Positions 9,161-20,340 of a stretch of DNA of 64,000 nt are shown piece after piece. The stretch spans positions 27,758,312 through 27,822,311 of the forward strand of contig CM053336.1 in the NCBI GenBank assembly GCA_028583605.1. Reading direction: 5' to 3'. The translations under genes and the position numbers were made by a program. Positions within the stretch are counted from its first letter, which is position 1. Every line of letters begins with the position of its first letter. This DNA is from Dastarcus helophoroides (taxonomy: Eukaryota > Arthropoda > Insecta > Coleoptera > Bothrideridae). Below the pieces are notes generated by a model, which did no database searches, had not been told where the DNA came from, and was given only the letters and a program-made list of their open reading frames with translations.

Positions 9161-10625
9161 TTAATCACTTTCACTATTATCAGTACTGTAAATCTCATCA
9201 TCACTTTCTAAGTGGATAATAAAATGAGTAATATCTTCATGATCAAAGAAAACTTGTCGGTCCCACCAACGCTTAATTTTTTTCTCTGTATAAGCAACGG
9301 TTGCTGCCCACACTTCAGGTGTGATGTTATTTAGAACTTTTCTCCAAACTTCCAAAGGCTTTTCAACTGAACTGGCATCTCTACCCACATGATCTCTGTA
9401 ATAACTTTTTGTTATACCCCATATATATTCGATTGGATTAAAAATGCAATGGTAAGGTGAAAGTCGCAGTACCCTGTGGCCATATTGTTCGGCTAGTGTA
9501 ACTGCTGCATATACGGGATCTGGTTTGTGCCTAAACAAATAAACAGCTCGCCTATATGTTCGCATAATTATGTTTAGTAAACTTACATTTTCACCAAATT
9601 AACTGACTGTACTTTCAACAATGTATCATCATAAAATTTATTATTAGCTAACCATTGTTGTATCTCAGCTTTTCTAGAAGATGTTGGAGTCTTATTGATT
9701 ACACTACTATGATACTTTGCATTGTCCATTACAATAATTGAAGGTGTTTCCAAATTTTTCAAAAGTTGATCTTCGAACCATTTTAAAAATAACTCCTGAT
9801 TATTTATTTCCCCGTGATAGTCTGAATCTTTTGTTTTGGACGAAAATACTAATTCAGCACCAGGAATAAAACCTGTGCTGCAACCAGCATGGATAACAAT
9901 GTATCTGCAAATTAAATTAAGCTCTGAAAAAGATCAAAATGAAAAACTAACTACCTTGCACCACCAACTTTCATTTTTTTTACACTCTTGATGCTCGAGT
10001 CTTGCCATGAAGATCCAGTCGTTCCATCTTTAAAAATCCAAGTCTCATCCAGGAAGACGAATTGGCATAATCCTTCATTTTTCATTTTAATATATTCACT
10101 TAAAAAGTTTATGCGTTTTAACACAATGTTAGGTAATGCCATTAAACCACGACGTGGATCATCTTTTTTATATTGCAGTATTCTCCCTAATGAAGTTAAA
10201 CTGCCCTTAAAGACATCACGTTCTGAGAGTTTTTTCTTTCATGTATTTAAAGTAACATGTTCTCCTGCAAACCACATTATATTTTAATTACGTTTACTAA
10301 ACTATGCTAACTTTAGTGAAACAAATTACAACTTTAATTTACTGTTCCTATACTGATGTTCAGCGCAGCTGCAACTTTCTACAAAAAGTAAACAATCAAC
10401 ATAACCTCATAAGCGAATTGTAGTTTATTTTACAACGAACAATCCAGTACATTGTTTAAATTTTGTTTTTATATGTAAATTGTGTAATTTCAACCACTAG
10501 AGAGTAATACTTACATTTCTCACGGCATTTTGTGGAAATAATGGACCTTCATCGCGTTCTCTTTTAAAGAAGTGGATTAAGGCAGCAACCATTTGTCTGG
10601 CACGGGATCCTAGCGGCTTTGGCAT
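9161..10625 (-). pseudogene. IS630/Tc1/mariner-type transposase with introns, DD(about 79)E
   Basis: ATG 10625 opens exon 1 (MPKPLGSRARQMVAALI), ending at a GTAAGT donor at 10514. Exon 2 from 10378 gives a helix-turn-helix stretch (KVAAALNISIGT). Later exons carry FVFLDETWIFKDG (first D, about 10060), IIVMDNAKYHSS (second D, about 9720) and SPYHCIFNPIEYIWG (E, about 9440). The last exon ends at 9161 with an acidic tail. The donor after the second-D exon (GTAAGTTTAC near 9588) and acceptor TTGTTTAG near 9533 fit the frame. I count 79 residues between the second D and the E, far more than the 34 of Tc1/mariner; this recalls the DD82E group. An in-frame TGA near 10240 (LNT*KKKL) shows decay. The gene is entirely inside the element. 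Confidence 0.8.
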
Positions 10626-10878
10626 AATGAACTCGCAAAACACTTAGTGGTTACGGATGACTACTTTAGTTCTGATAAGAACTTGTTAATTCACTTTTTA
10701 ACAAAGTTGGACCAGCAATTGTCAATAAATCACCGGCAACACAGCACAGCGTTCAACGTTAAATGTCACTATATAAGGGGATTCTTAATGATATGTATGA
10801 TTACAGACAATGTTATACATTGGCAACAAAAAGTTTTCCTCAATGACGTCATGCTAAACTTAGCTGAAAAATACTTTA

Positions 10879-10999
10879 TATAAACGAATCAGTATCCATA
10901 TAATTTAGCCGAATGTTTTCTCCATACTCGGGCTGCATATAATTGTAGTGAAAATCATACATTAACGATTTTGAAAGTTCTAAGACGCAAAAACCCAAG
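10879..10999 (-). pseudogene. P1 PolB segment: motif C
   Basis: A 121-base sliver between two TA-flanked transposons encodes the end of the palm region, including ELSKSLMYDFHYNY and the catalytic YMDTDSF motif. It is in phase with both neighbouring segments once the two insertions are discounted. Confidence 0.85.
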
Positions 11000-11517
11000 T
11001 AGGGTGACTTCGCCGGTAAGCCGGCCCCCCTGGTAGTCGGCCAGAACACACTTTAATTGAAAATAACATATTACTCCTGACACATTCTTCCTTGCTATTA
11101 TTCGCTTGATGTTGGCCACCTATCCACAAAATATGTAATTACTTTTCGTATCTATTGTCGAATTTAAAGATTTAATTTCAGTCATTCAAAAGTCGTCCGT
11201 TATTGATAGTGCGTACGAGATTACCAATCAAAAGTGTAAAATATGCGAAAGCTCGTTTTCAAAGGTAGGTAGACAATTTTTAATATGTCTTAGGCCAGTT
11301 TCTAAACTTTTAGTGCTTGAAGGATACTTTAAGTAGTATATATAAGTATAAAATATCATATTTTAAACAATTGTAGGTTCAAAATTCGAAAGCCAGTCAC
11401 TAGCATAACATTTCAGCAAAATTTTAGTAGTCGACCGTAATGGCCGACTATCGGGATAAAGGTGTACACATTGTTTTTCCTTTTTCATATTTAATGATTA
11501 AAATACATCGATGTTCG

Positions 11518-11553
<36 letters not shown>

Positions 11554-11752
11554 TCTACAAATATGTTGCCTTATTTTCGAAAGTCGGCCAGATTTATATC
11601 CTTTTTAACGGACATTTTGAATTCTGCTGATTAGGGCCGACTACTAAAATCGTGAATTTTAATTAATTCACTAATAGTCGGCCACATGAATTTTTACTCA
11701 CCTTTGTCGATTTCATTTGCTTATATTTTGTTTATATTAACCCTCTTAGATT

Positions 11753-14122
11753 ATGGAAACTAAACAGAAGAGGAGTTTCCATCAATATTCTGAGAAAAAT
11801 TTAGAATTAGCGCTACAGGAAGTTCGAAATGGCCGAAAAATACGGGAAGTTTGCCGCCAATACGGTGTTCCAAGGACCACTGTACAGGACCGTATCAAGG
11901 GAAGAGTTTTGGAGAAACCGCGCCAAATGGGACCAGACCCAGTTTTGAAATTGAAAAATGAACAAAAAATTGTTGACTGGGTTATTGAATTAGCAGAATG
12001 TGGATTTCCTATCAAGAAAAAAGAATTACTCGACATTGTTCAAAAAATTGTGAGTATTGAGAATATTAAAACTCCCTTTAAAAATGGAAGGCCAGGGCAA
12101 ACATGGTACTCTGGTTTCTTGAGAAGACATCCAGAAATTTCCAGAAGATCTGCTGAATCACTAAATAAATCAAGGGGTAAACTAACAGAAGAATTTATCA
12201 GAGCCTGGTTTCGAGATTTTAAACAGTTTCTCGGCGATATAAATGCCCTAGATATATTGGATGATCCAACCAGAATATTAAACGCAGATGAGAGTGAATT
12301 CAGTCTTTGTCCCAAATCTGGTAAAGTTCTTGGACCCAAAGGTTGGAAAAATTTATTAGAAGTTAAACAGGGCAATGAAAAGGAGACCTTGACAGTTCTT
12401 GTAACATTTACAGCTGATGGGCGATTGTGTCCACCAGTTGTAGTGTTTCCATATGTCAAACCACCTCGCGCCGTTGTTAACAGTGTGTCAAACTCCTGGA
12501 TTATTGGAAAATCAGAATCCGGATGGATGCGATCTGATGTATTCTATGTATTCTATGAATTTGTAGCTAATGGATTAAATGAGTGGTTAAATCAACAGCA
12601 GATCAAGAGGCCTGTCGTATTTTTAGTTGATGGACACCGCTCTCACATGTCTTTAGAACTTAGTGAATTTTGTGCTGCTATTGGTATCCTTTTATACGCC
12701 TTACCGCCGAACGCAACCCATTTAATGCAACCTGCGGACGTAGGTGTATTCAAACGTCTTAAGGATTATTGGAAGCAATCTGTACGAAAATGGCAATCCG
12801 AACATGTCAATTCTGTTGTAACAAAATCAAATTTTTGTCCAATTTTTCAAGAAGCGTTGAATCACCCCAATATGTCAGAGAACATTAAGAAAGGATTCAA
12901 AGCCTGTGGATTGTTTCCTTTCCGACCAGATGCTGTGGACTACACTAAATGTGTACAAAACAGATTAGAGCAATTGAATTCACAGCAAAATGTTGAAATA
13001 ACCGAAGAGGATATCCGTAGCACCCTAAAAGTGCTAACAAAATTGAAAACAACATTTCTGGATCACAGCATGGATGTACACTCTGTTCTTGAATTAGTGA
13101 ACACTTTTCAGCATCAACTACTAAGTCATAATGCTGCTGAAGTTGGCACAGAAGCAGATAATGATGTCTATACTTGCTGAATATGAAGTTAATGACGATG
13201 GGATTTTACATGAAATCGATGGATCAGTATCACCTCAAATAATTATTCTTCAAAACCAATTATTACAGCCAGTATATGAATCAAATAATCCATCTTCAGT
13301 TGCACAAGATTCTGTAGATGATAAAGCAATAAACATTCCTAACGTTGCTGCTAAGGGGCAAAATGTTATAAGTCCTAAAGATAAAAACGACTGCATTGTG
13401 AAAACAACCAGTGCAGCTGAACTCACATTAACCACAATTTCTACATTGGATACCAATGTTGCAAAGGAACTGGAAATGGTACCTAGTAGTTTGAAGGATG
13501 AACACCAACCATCGACATATATGTACAGCTCTGAATATGAAAAAATTAATATTGTGGAAATAATTAATGGTACAACTAAAAGTCTGGATGAACCCACAGT
13601 TAACAAGTCTGATAAACAGCTAAGACTCGCAACAACGAATGGCAGTTCGAAAGTTGAATCGGTTATACACGATTAACCTTTCAAGAAACATTTAGCATTT
13701 CCGCGTCCGTTAAGTAGGAATACCATAGCCAGAGTTCGTTTTCCAAGTGCAATATCCTCAGAAGCATGGAGAAACCATTATAGTAACCGTTTAAGAGAAA
13801 AAGAAGATAAAGAAAATAATAAAAGAAAGAGACTGGAATAATCTGAAAAAAGAAAGAAGGAGAAACTCAGTAAAGCCAAAGAACCAAAGGGTAAGGTTTT
13901 AAAAAATAAAGATGGAAATAAAAAGGGAAAAGAAAACGAAAAAGTTAAGCAAAAATGTGGGCTATGTACGGAAGAATTATTTAGTGACGCAGAAGATGAT
14001 AATGAAAAAAACGTTGGTTGTGATTTTTGCCCCAAATGGTATCACCTTAAATGTACAAAGTTTTCAGGGTGTTCATATAATGAAGTAGCTAATGAAAATT
14101 TTAAATGTGAGCTTTGTGATTA
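11753..14122 (+). pseudogene. Pogo/Jerky-like transposase with C-terminal PHD-type finger
   Basis: ATG 11753 starts 475 uninterrupted codons. A pipsqueak-type helix-turn-helix comes first (YSEKNLELALQEV ... YGVPRTTVQDRI), then a CENP-B-type domain (WYSGFLRRHPEISRR), then DDE_1 with ILNADESEFSL (D), VVFLVDGHRSHM (D) and PPNATHLMQPADVGVFK (D). The frame stops at 13180, but reading continues one frame over (13131-13676), with stops TAA 13674 and TAA 13839. It ends in a PHD-like zinc finger, CGLCTEELF ... CDFCPKWYHLKC ... CELCD, at about 13950-14122. The original protein was therefore about 780 residues with a histone-reader-like tail, also seen in the pogo element at 56 kb. The catalytic triad is intact but the tail is broken. 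Confidence 0.85.
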
Positions 14123-14581
14123 GAAATGTCTGCAAAACCCAAATTTCTTTTATTTATGTAATTTATATATGTATATAAATATTTCAATACATCATTTTAA
14201 AACATAATATACTGCCTTTTGTGTGACATTCATAAATCTTTAATATTGTCTTAAAATTTGACAAGTTGCTGGGCCCGCAAATTTTTCTTAAAAGGTCTTG
14301 TAGGATTCTACACCAAATAGCCACGGCCGACTACTAGATCACTGTGGTCGATTGCTAGCTCTTTATGACCGACTACTCACGAAAATGCATATTTTACCAA
14401 ATAAATCATAAAAAATGGTGGTAATATATAAAACAATATATTGATCTACTGACACTAATAGAAAAATGTCCAAGCTTTACATGCATTTTGATATTATTGA
14501 CATTCCACTGACAATTATATTTATTAATGTTAATTAAAGTTGCATCTTATGTAAACTGGTCGACTACCAGAGAAGTCACCC
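14123..14581. other. 3' non-coding region of the pogo/Jerky-like element
   Basis: No gene. It contains a polyadenylation-like AT-rich stretch after the transposase and three or four copies of the TAGTCGGCC-type subterminal motif in inverted orientation relative to the left end. Confidence 0.5.
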
Positions 14582-14583
14582 TA

Positions 14584-15214
14584 TATAGGCTTATCATAAT
14601 GAGTATGCACACGACTCAATTGTATAGCAACCATATTAGATGTAAAATGTGCTAAATTATGAAAATTGAGCTTTGCAATTAAAGCTCTTGCTCCCAAGCT
14701 CCGAGTTTTTCCATTTTCTCACTCGGTAACAATTTTTGTGTCTTTTCTCTAATCAATATTTTTCATCGTTTTCCCGAATACGGCACTATTCATTTATTTA
14801 AAAAAGTTTTTTTCAAATTCATTCGTTGCCAATGTTCGATAATGCGTATTCAAGTCAATAAAACTTTTCAACCAATATGATTGCTGAAATTGTAATATTC
14901 TATGAATTTTTTTAAGCCTTAGACTTTCTTTTAAACACTGCTGCAGATTTCTATAATGAACGATATATTTTTCCTTGTTTGCTAAATTAGGAATTAATTT
15001 GGGATATTTTCCACCCGGTGGTACTTTATTTCCGGGACAAAATGGCAAGTCGTTGTGTTTGTCATGTAAATGTTGTGGATATTCCAAGTCTACTTCAAAT
15101 ATATAGTCCGTCTCCGAGTCCTCAGAAATATGCATAACATTTACATCATTGACATTTTTCACCCATTTAAATTCCGAATTTGGTAAACGTTGCATCATTG
15201 CCCAACTGTATAGA
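14584..15214 (-). pseudogene. P1 PolB segment: motifs A to B
   Basis: From the right edge it reads LYSWAMMQRLPNSEF (second half of motif A), an EVDLEYP block, YIVHYRNLQQCL, KIHRILQF and WLKSFIDLNT. After an in-frame stop near 14793 it continues MNSAVFGKTMKNI (motif B region) and ALIAKLNFH towards 14590. A second in-frame stop lies near 14730. Confidence 0.9.
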
Positions 15215-15217
15215 TTA

Positions 15218-17818
15218 CACAGGCCCACAAAAAAAAAAGTGGTGTGTGCTGGGTGTCGGACCCACATAGTATTTTTTCCCGCTGAACACGAATCTGTAGT
15301 CTAAATTGGGGGTCAAACTGCTAAAAGTAGAGAAAAACCAAAAAAAACCGATAAAAATCACGATCTCGTATTTTTTTCTGTTTGATATTATCATTCTTAT
15401 AATTTTCGTCTTTTCCTGACCCTTTTTTCTTCAAATGACCTGTGAAGTGGATTTCTGCTACGTTTTGTTCCTTTTTCTTGAGTTTCTCTGTGTAGCATCC
15501 AACAGTAATCTGCAAACATATTTATTCCCCACTGTCCCTGAAACCGCCGTTCAAACTCTTTGAGATCTTGGTGAAATCTTTCTCCTTGCTCTTCACTGAA
15601 GTCTCCGTTATTCTCCGGGAATTGGTCAAGATGCGAATCAAGGAAGTGCATTTTCAAATTCATTAGGCAACCTGAATGCTGAAAATTTCTTATCATATTT
15701 GCCACAATGCTTTTGTAATCAGCATCCTTGGTATTGCCTAAAAATTTGGTACACACTTCCTTGAAACTTAACCACGATGCCTTTTATTGGTCATCCATGA
15801 CTGCAACAAACCCTTCATCTTTGAATAACTTTCGGATTTCCGGTCCATCGAAGATGCCTTCCCTTAGTTTAGCATCAGATTTTTTTTTAAACACAGTACG
15901 CAGGTACGTAAAACATTCACCATCTTTATCAAGAGCTTTGACATACTGTTTAATTAAGCCAAGTTTTATATGAAGAGGAGGAATGAGAATTTTGGCTGGA
16001 TCAACAAGCGGTTTCTTTATTATATTATGTGATCCAACCTTAAATGAAGATCGTAAAGGCCATTCTTTTTTTACGTAGTGATTTTTTCGATCCCTACTGT
16101 CAAACATACACAAATAGCATGGATATTTTGTGAATCCAGATTGCTGTCCAAGGATCATGGACAAAATTTTTAAATCACCACATACTTGCCACTTATGTTC
16201 TTCGTACTTTATTTTCTTTAGGACAACTTCGAGGTTTGAATACTCTTCTTTAAGTACAGTGGAGTGGGCTAAAGGTAGAGGAGCGAATTTGTTGGTGTTG
16301 TGGAGAAGGACTGCCTTAAGACTCTGTTGAGACGAATCAATGAATAACCGCCAATTTTCTGGCTCATATAAATTTGGCTTAAATTCATCGATAAGTCCTT
16401 TTACATCAGTGCAATAGAGTAAATCTTCATTTTTTTCAAAATATTTACGGAAGGCTTCTTCTCGATTCCGATAAAACGAAACTTTAGTACCTTTTGTCAA
16501 TAGATTTCTCTTTTTCATATTCGAAGCCAATATTTCAGCCGCTTCTTTTGAGAGTTTAGCCTCTCTGAATAAATCATTCAGATGTTTTTGATCGTATTTT
16601 TCCGGCTTCCGATCTTCACCAATAGGTCTGTATTTTTCATTGCTCGAAAACTCTTCTTCCTCAGATTCGCTAGAAATGTTTTCACTACTAGTATCAAACT
16701 CTTTATCAATAAAAGCTGAATTTTCAGGATCGACGTCGACTTCCATTGTGTCTAATCCACTAGTCAGACTGTCTTGTGACGCGTCATCTTCTAAACCTTC
16801 TATGAAGTTTGCAACTGGTTGTTGAACACTTGACACAGAAGGATAAGAAATTTTATCCTTATGCATTCGGCCCACAGTGTTGACATTTGTTGTGCAAAAG
16901 TAACAATTACTTGCATCAAGTGGCTTTTTCCATATCGCTGGAGTTTTAAATTTAAGATTCGCCTTGACCTGGTGCTTTTCAAATCTATTGATCATATTAT
17001 AACATGAGCCACAAACAAAATTGGGTATCCAATTTTTGAGATCGAGGGAAACTTTCATATTGAAGCACTTTTCATACAAAGTCACGAAACGATCTGTTAG
17101 TTTCTTTGTATTTTTTATCCCTATGTACTTTGCACAAACGTAGCAAAAAGCATTGGGATTTCCAGTACATTTGTGATTGCCACGAGTACTAGAAGTTCCA
17201 GCAAAATTTTCAGTAGAAGAATCCATGAAAATAAATAAACCCGGCACGCTAGAATACCTAGGCCTAAGTATGAGGGCTTTCCGACTTTGACAAGGACAAT
17301 GTCAACTCGTCGTCGGACACACTACGGCATCATTCTCATATTCTAGCGCTTCCCTGCAAAACAGCGCGCCTTCGCTGGCTTCGATACGCCGAAATGTTGA
17401 CTAGCGAATCATTCTACACATCCCGATAAAGGGCAGTTGTCATCGTAGTCCAATCATTCCGGAGTAGCAGGTTTCTGCCGGTAAATGTACCGATTTAGTT
17501 AACCATTTCCTTATTTTTTGTCAAAAACAAAATATCATCTATGTGACACTTAAATAAGACACAATAAGTAGTGAATTAACGTATTTGCACATTACGGTTG
17601 GATATTACAGAGAGAAACAAGTAGAAACTGCAAGATGATAATATCATACAGAAAAAAATACTAGATCGTGATTTTTATCGGTTTTTTTGGTTTTTCTCCA
17701 CTTTTAGCAGTTTGACCCCCAATTTAAACTACAGATTCGTGTTCAGCGGAAAAAAATACGCCGGACTATGTGGGTCCGACACCCAGCACACACCACTTTT
17801 TTTTTTTGTGGGCCTGTG
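15218..17818 (-). mobile_element. CMC-like (Chapaev3-type?) DNA transposon in P1 PolB
   Basis: Inverted repeats of about 150 bp begin CACAGGCCCACAAAAAA at 15218 and end in the complement at 17818. TTA flanks both sides (15215-15217 and 17819-17821). Excision with one TTA puts PolB motif A back in phase. CAC ends, long TIRs and a 3-bp duplication fit the CACTA/Mirage/Chapaev group, and Chapaev3 in particular. The classification beyond 'CAC-ended cut-and-paste element' rests on my memory of family traits. One large transposase gene lies on the minus strand. Confidence 0.88.
15397..17226 (-). pseudogene. Transposase of the CMC-like element, one in-frame stop
   Basis: The preferred start is ATG 17226 (MDSSTENFAG); an upstream in-frame ATG at 17247 adds seven residues. 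The N-terminus holds a Cys-rich zinc-binding region (KCTGNPNAFCYVCAKYIG ... FVCGSCYNMI), and a second Cys pair (NCYFCTTNV). An acidic linker (residues about 150-210) follows. The core has NWRLFIDSSQQSLKAVLLH, the QQSGFTKYPCYLCMFDSRDR block, PPLHIKLGLIKQYVKALD, and after the stop HFLDSHLDQFPENNGDFSEE with GERFHQD. TAA 15784-15786 interrupts it about 130 codons before the true end at 15397, in the same frame. Length without the stop is about 610 residues. Apart from that stop the gene is strikingly intact, so the insertion is relatively young. Confidence 0.8.
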
Positions 17819-17821
17819 TTA

Positions 17822-18285
17822 TTGGCGTCAAGATAAGTTATGAACGAACTTTCTATGTTTTCATCGTAATTCTCCATGTAGTAATTGTTGGCTACACTGT
17901 GCCGATGACTGCATTGGGCAATGCCGCCTCTAATACAACGTTTCAAAAAATTTTGCATCTCATCGGTAAGCAACTCCAAATTGATTCCCGTACATTTTAG
18001 CATCGCCTCCCAGGCTAACCCAGGAGCTGTATAAAAATGACAAGGATCCGGATTATATATGTTTTTACAAATTTTACGAAAGTTCTCAAAAATATCCGTT
18101 AGCAACAAGACGACTGTAATCAAGTAAAGTTCCAGGTATTCGCCCAAATTTGTTAATTGAAATTTTTTCCGCACATTATTTGCATGTTTAAAATCGTCGT
18201 TAAAGCACGCTGTTTTTGTTAGAGTATTATGAAATTTATCTTGGGAAGGTAAAGAAGTATCTTTTAAACGTTCCCAAGAATTAAG
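17822..18285 (-). pseudogene. P1 PolB segment: TAPGLAWEAML block to motif A
   Basis: The frame runs from NSWERLKD through LGEYLELYLI, DIFENFRKICKN, FYTAPGLAWEAMLK, RCIRGGIAQCSHRHSVANN and ends in TYLDANN, the first half of motif A. It stops being PolB at the TTA duplication of the CMC-like element. Confidence 0.9.
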
Positions 18286-18290
18286 GTATT

Positions 18291-18542
18291 TGTATGTACC
18301 GCAAAGATGATGTCAAAAAATAATGCATAAATGACTCACCTGAATGTCCGGTGTTTTCTGCCTAAGATTTGCCAGGGAAAGGAAAGGAAAAATAGGAAAA
18401 ACCCCAGCAAAACACTAATTAATTAACCGACCGAAATTTTTACCACTGCCTTCTCTGGTGGCCGCGCAATAATTCCCTCTTTCGTTGTCGTATAAAACAC
18501 CTGCTGACACCAACAAGTACTTTTTCATATATGACGCCAACA
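18291..18542. mobile_element. Solo LTR, 252 bp, inside P1 PolB
   Basis: The insert starts TGTATGTACC and ends CGCCAACA, with the TG...CA ends of a long terminal repeat. A perfect 5-bp duplication GTATT flanks it (18286-18290 and 18543-18547). Removing the insert and one GTATT puts the PolB frame in phase (HYEY into LNSWERL). No coding sequence. Either orientation is possible; the family is not identified. Confidence 0.85.
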
Positions 18543-18547
18543 GTATT

Positions 18548-20340
18548 CATAATGAAAAACTCCTTTTCGCTTTAATAAATTAAATTTTTCGTCATCAGGA
18601 AATATTTTTCTTACCGCGCTTAGTTGATTAGGTTATAAATTACTGGCCAACAAATCCAAACTACTTTGCATAAACCGAGCAGAATTGAGAAAACGCAAAT
18701 CGATACTTTCTACATCATTTATATGAATCCTTTTTGATAAACTAATGTATGACTCTTTATTTACAGGAACTATGTTAATCTCGCCTTTTACTTCATTTAA
18801 AGCTTTTATGAAAAGATGACAGTCATACCCCGAAAAATTGTAAAAAAATATGGGAAAAAATTTCGGTACGCGATATCGTAAATTACAATCCGAATGAGCT
18901 GGACCCCCGTAATTTCCCGTTAAATGACAATGACCAGCTACTCTTTCTGCACCTAAATTGCTCTTACAAACATGACATGCAGTTGATGTATCTCGTAGGC
19001 ATTTTTCTTCCTCACTCAATTTTTTCATCGATTTTGGCTTCATGACATTGTTGTACAATCTAGTAACGTCATTAACCAGAGAATGCATAAACTTTGTGGG
19101 AAAGTCGAGTCCTTTGTACACAACTTTTTTGTCCAAATTTATATCATACGGGCATTTAATATTATAGGCAAAGGCACACGGTGTATGCTCATGCGTAGTT
19201 GTCGTCGATGAACCGAGAGGATTTGGTAGACACGTATTTTTTGCAAAAGGCACTCAAAGTCCGCGTAAATCACAAAGTGCATTTCCAATTGTATTTGGTA
19301 ATTTTCAAACTAATATATTTTTGTCAGGGGATGGCATCGTCGTTACAATTCGGTTGCAGCTCTCTTTATGTTTATCCAGGAATTACAGTGAAGTAAAGTG
19401 CAACAAACAAGAATTACACAGAAAAACTCTGTGATGGTACTGAGAAACTTGATGGGAAACTAATTGATAAATGTTTTTTACCCAAACATAAAGGGCCAAG
19501 TTATTTTGTTGCAATAATATCAAGTTTATGTGATTCGGTTTCTCCTGTCTTGTAAGGTGATATGGTCCGACAACAGTGTCCTTTTCCAATCCAAACACAT
19601 TAATACTAATATCTGGGTTCAACCCCTTAAATTTAGCTATATCTCTGACATGTAGAGGAAATTCTAATCCCGAAAAGTTCACGGTCTTGTTGTTTTCCAA
19701 CACTATAATATCCTCTCTGACGTTTTGAACATTATAGCTTTGAGGTCTCAGTGAATTTTTAGATTTAGGATTAATTGCAGAAATCACGGCCCATTTGAAG
19801 CAAAATTCATCTTTGTTTTGCACATTAATACAAGCATGCTTCGTTGCAACTTTTTTTGGTAATTGTATTAACTGGGATCCTTTTATCGGCGAATATTGAT
19901 TGACATTTATTTCTAAATGACTAATTCCAATCAGGGTCCAACCACTATCCCGCTCTTGGAATTCATCCATTTTAGTTAATATACTTTGAGCTAGATCTTG
20001 GTAACTTTTTTTTGCACTTTCCTCATTACAAACCACCTGCATCTTAGTATGAAAATACTTGGTTGAAACTTCTTCAAATTCCAATTCCTTTGGCATCTTA
20101 ACGTAGTCAGCAAACAGTTCCATATTATACTTAAAACTGATATGCTAAGTTTAACTTTGTTAGAAGCTTTTGAACGATGCATTCTTGAGCATTTGTTAAA
20201 ATTTTTTTAGCATTTAAATTAGAAACATTTTGATTTCTTTATAATAAGGTTTCAATGCGTTCTTATGTTGTAGGATCTATTAAATTAACTATTTCCTTGA
20301 CTGCTGCATTTACTTTTTCATTCTGGGCTAATTTCTCTTT
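18548..20340 (-). pseudogene. P1 PolB segment: N-terminal half
   Basis: Blocks in order from 20340: a helical region (LNAKKILTNAQECIVQ), ERDSGWTLIGISHLEINVN, KHACINVQNKDEFCFKWA, NVFGLEKDTVVGPYHL, LALYVWVKNIYQLV, a Cys pair (FLCNSCLL), the ExoI motif near 19250, the endonuclease VII-like module near 18960, and ExoII near 18830. Frame changes occur near 20125, 19380-19260 and 18640. The upstream zinc-finger region is absent because the orthomyxovirus-like sequence begins at 20341. Confidence 0.88.

Larger units (their letters stand above)
7890..10876 (-). mobile_element. Tc1/mariner-superfamily transposon with long D-to-E spacing
   Basis: Terminal inverted repeats of about 33 bp begin AAGTATTTTTCAGCTAAG and contain GACGTCA. 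TA flanks the element at 7888-7889 and 10877-10878. Excising the element plus one TA puts the P1 PolB frame back in phase directly after motif C. The left end also has an internal palindrome around GACGTCAT/ATGACGTC. The transposase lies on the minus strand in several exons. Confidence 0.9.
11002..14581 (+). mobile_element. Pogo/Jerky-like transposon inserted in P1 PolB
   Basis: Ends are GGGTGACTTC at 11002 and GAAGTCACCC ending at 14581, flanked by TA at 11000-11001 and 14582-14583. The PolB frame is in phase across the insertion when one TA is kept. The motif TAGTCGGCC or its complement recurs near both ends (around 11032, 11430, 11450, 11580, 11636, 11672, 14327, 14375, 14560), as expected for subterminal transposase-binding sites. 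An (AT)n microsatellite lies at 11521-11548. Confidence 0.9.
2100..20340. mobile_element. P1: fossil Polinton/Maverick-type element with nested insertions
   Basis: The span contains a minus-strand PolB gene in seven pieces, a nucleotidyltransferase-like gene, an I-D-x-Q-G-F family gene and a small gene. Excluding the five insertions leaves about 5.5 kb. No terminal inverted repeats were found: the right side is cut by the orthomyxovirus-like sequence at 20340 and the left boundary is not visible. The integrase and the two unknown proteins present in P2 are missing. Polintons are large protein-primed DNA elements related to adintoviruses; here everything is broken by stops, frameshifts and insertions. 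Confidence 0.75.
4153..20340 (-). pseudogene. P1 PolB, protein-primed DNA polymerase B, in seven segments
   Basis: Segments in gene order are 18548-20340, 17822-18285, 14584-15214, 10879-10999, 7517-7887 and 4153-4232, with the first carrying its own frameshifts. In order they hold: an N-terminal helical region; the ExoI motif (YADFEC) near 19250; an endonuclease VII-like cysteine/histidine module (CHVCKSNL ... HCHLTG); ExoII (FSGYDCHLFIK) near 18830; the TAPGLAWEAML block; motif A (DANN then LYSWAMMQ), split by the CMC-like element; the SVFG-type motif B region near 14760; motif C (YMDTDSF) near 10900; and a C-terminal end with DDKR near 4220. The stop is TGA at 4153-4155. Besides the insertions there are point stops and frameshifts. 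The enzyme would replicate the element using a terminal protein. The 5' end with zinc fingers, seen in P3, is missing. Confidence 0.9.

Noticed and set aside
11782..12459. Minus-strand ORFs opposite the pogo/Jerky-like transposase
   Set aside because: Antisense shadows; the plus strand has the clear catalytic domain.
13778..14035. Minus-strand ORF rich in F, S and L
   Set aside because: Antisense shadow of the lysine/glutamate-rich transposase linker at 13.7-14.0 kb.
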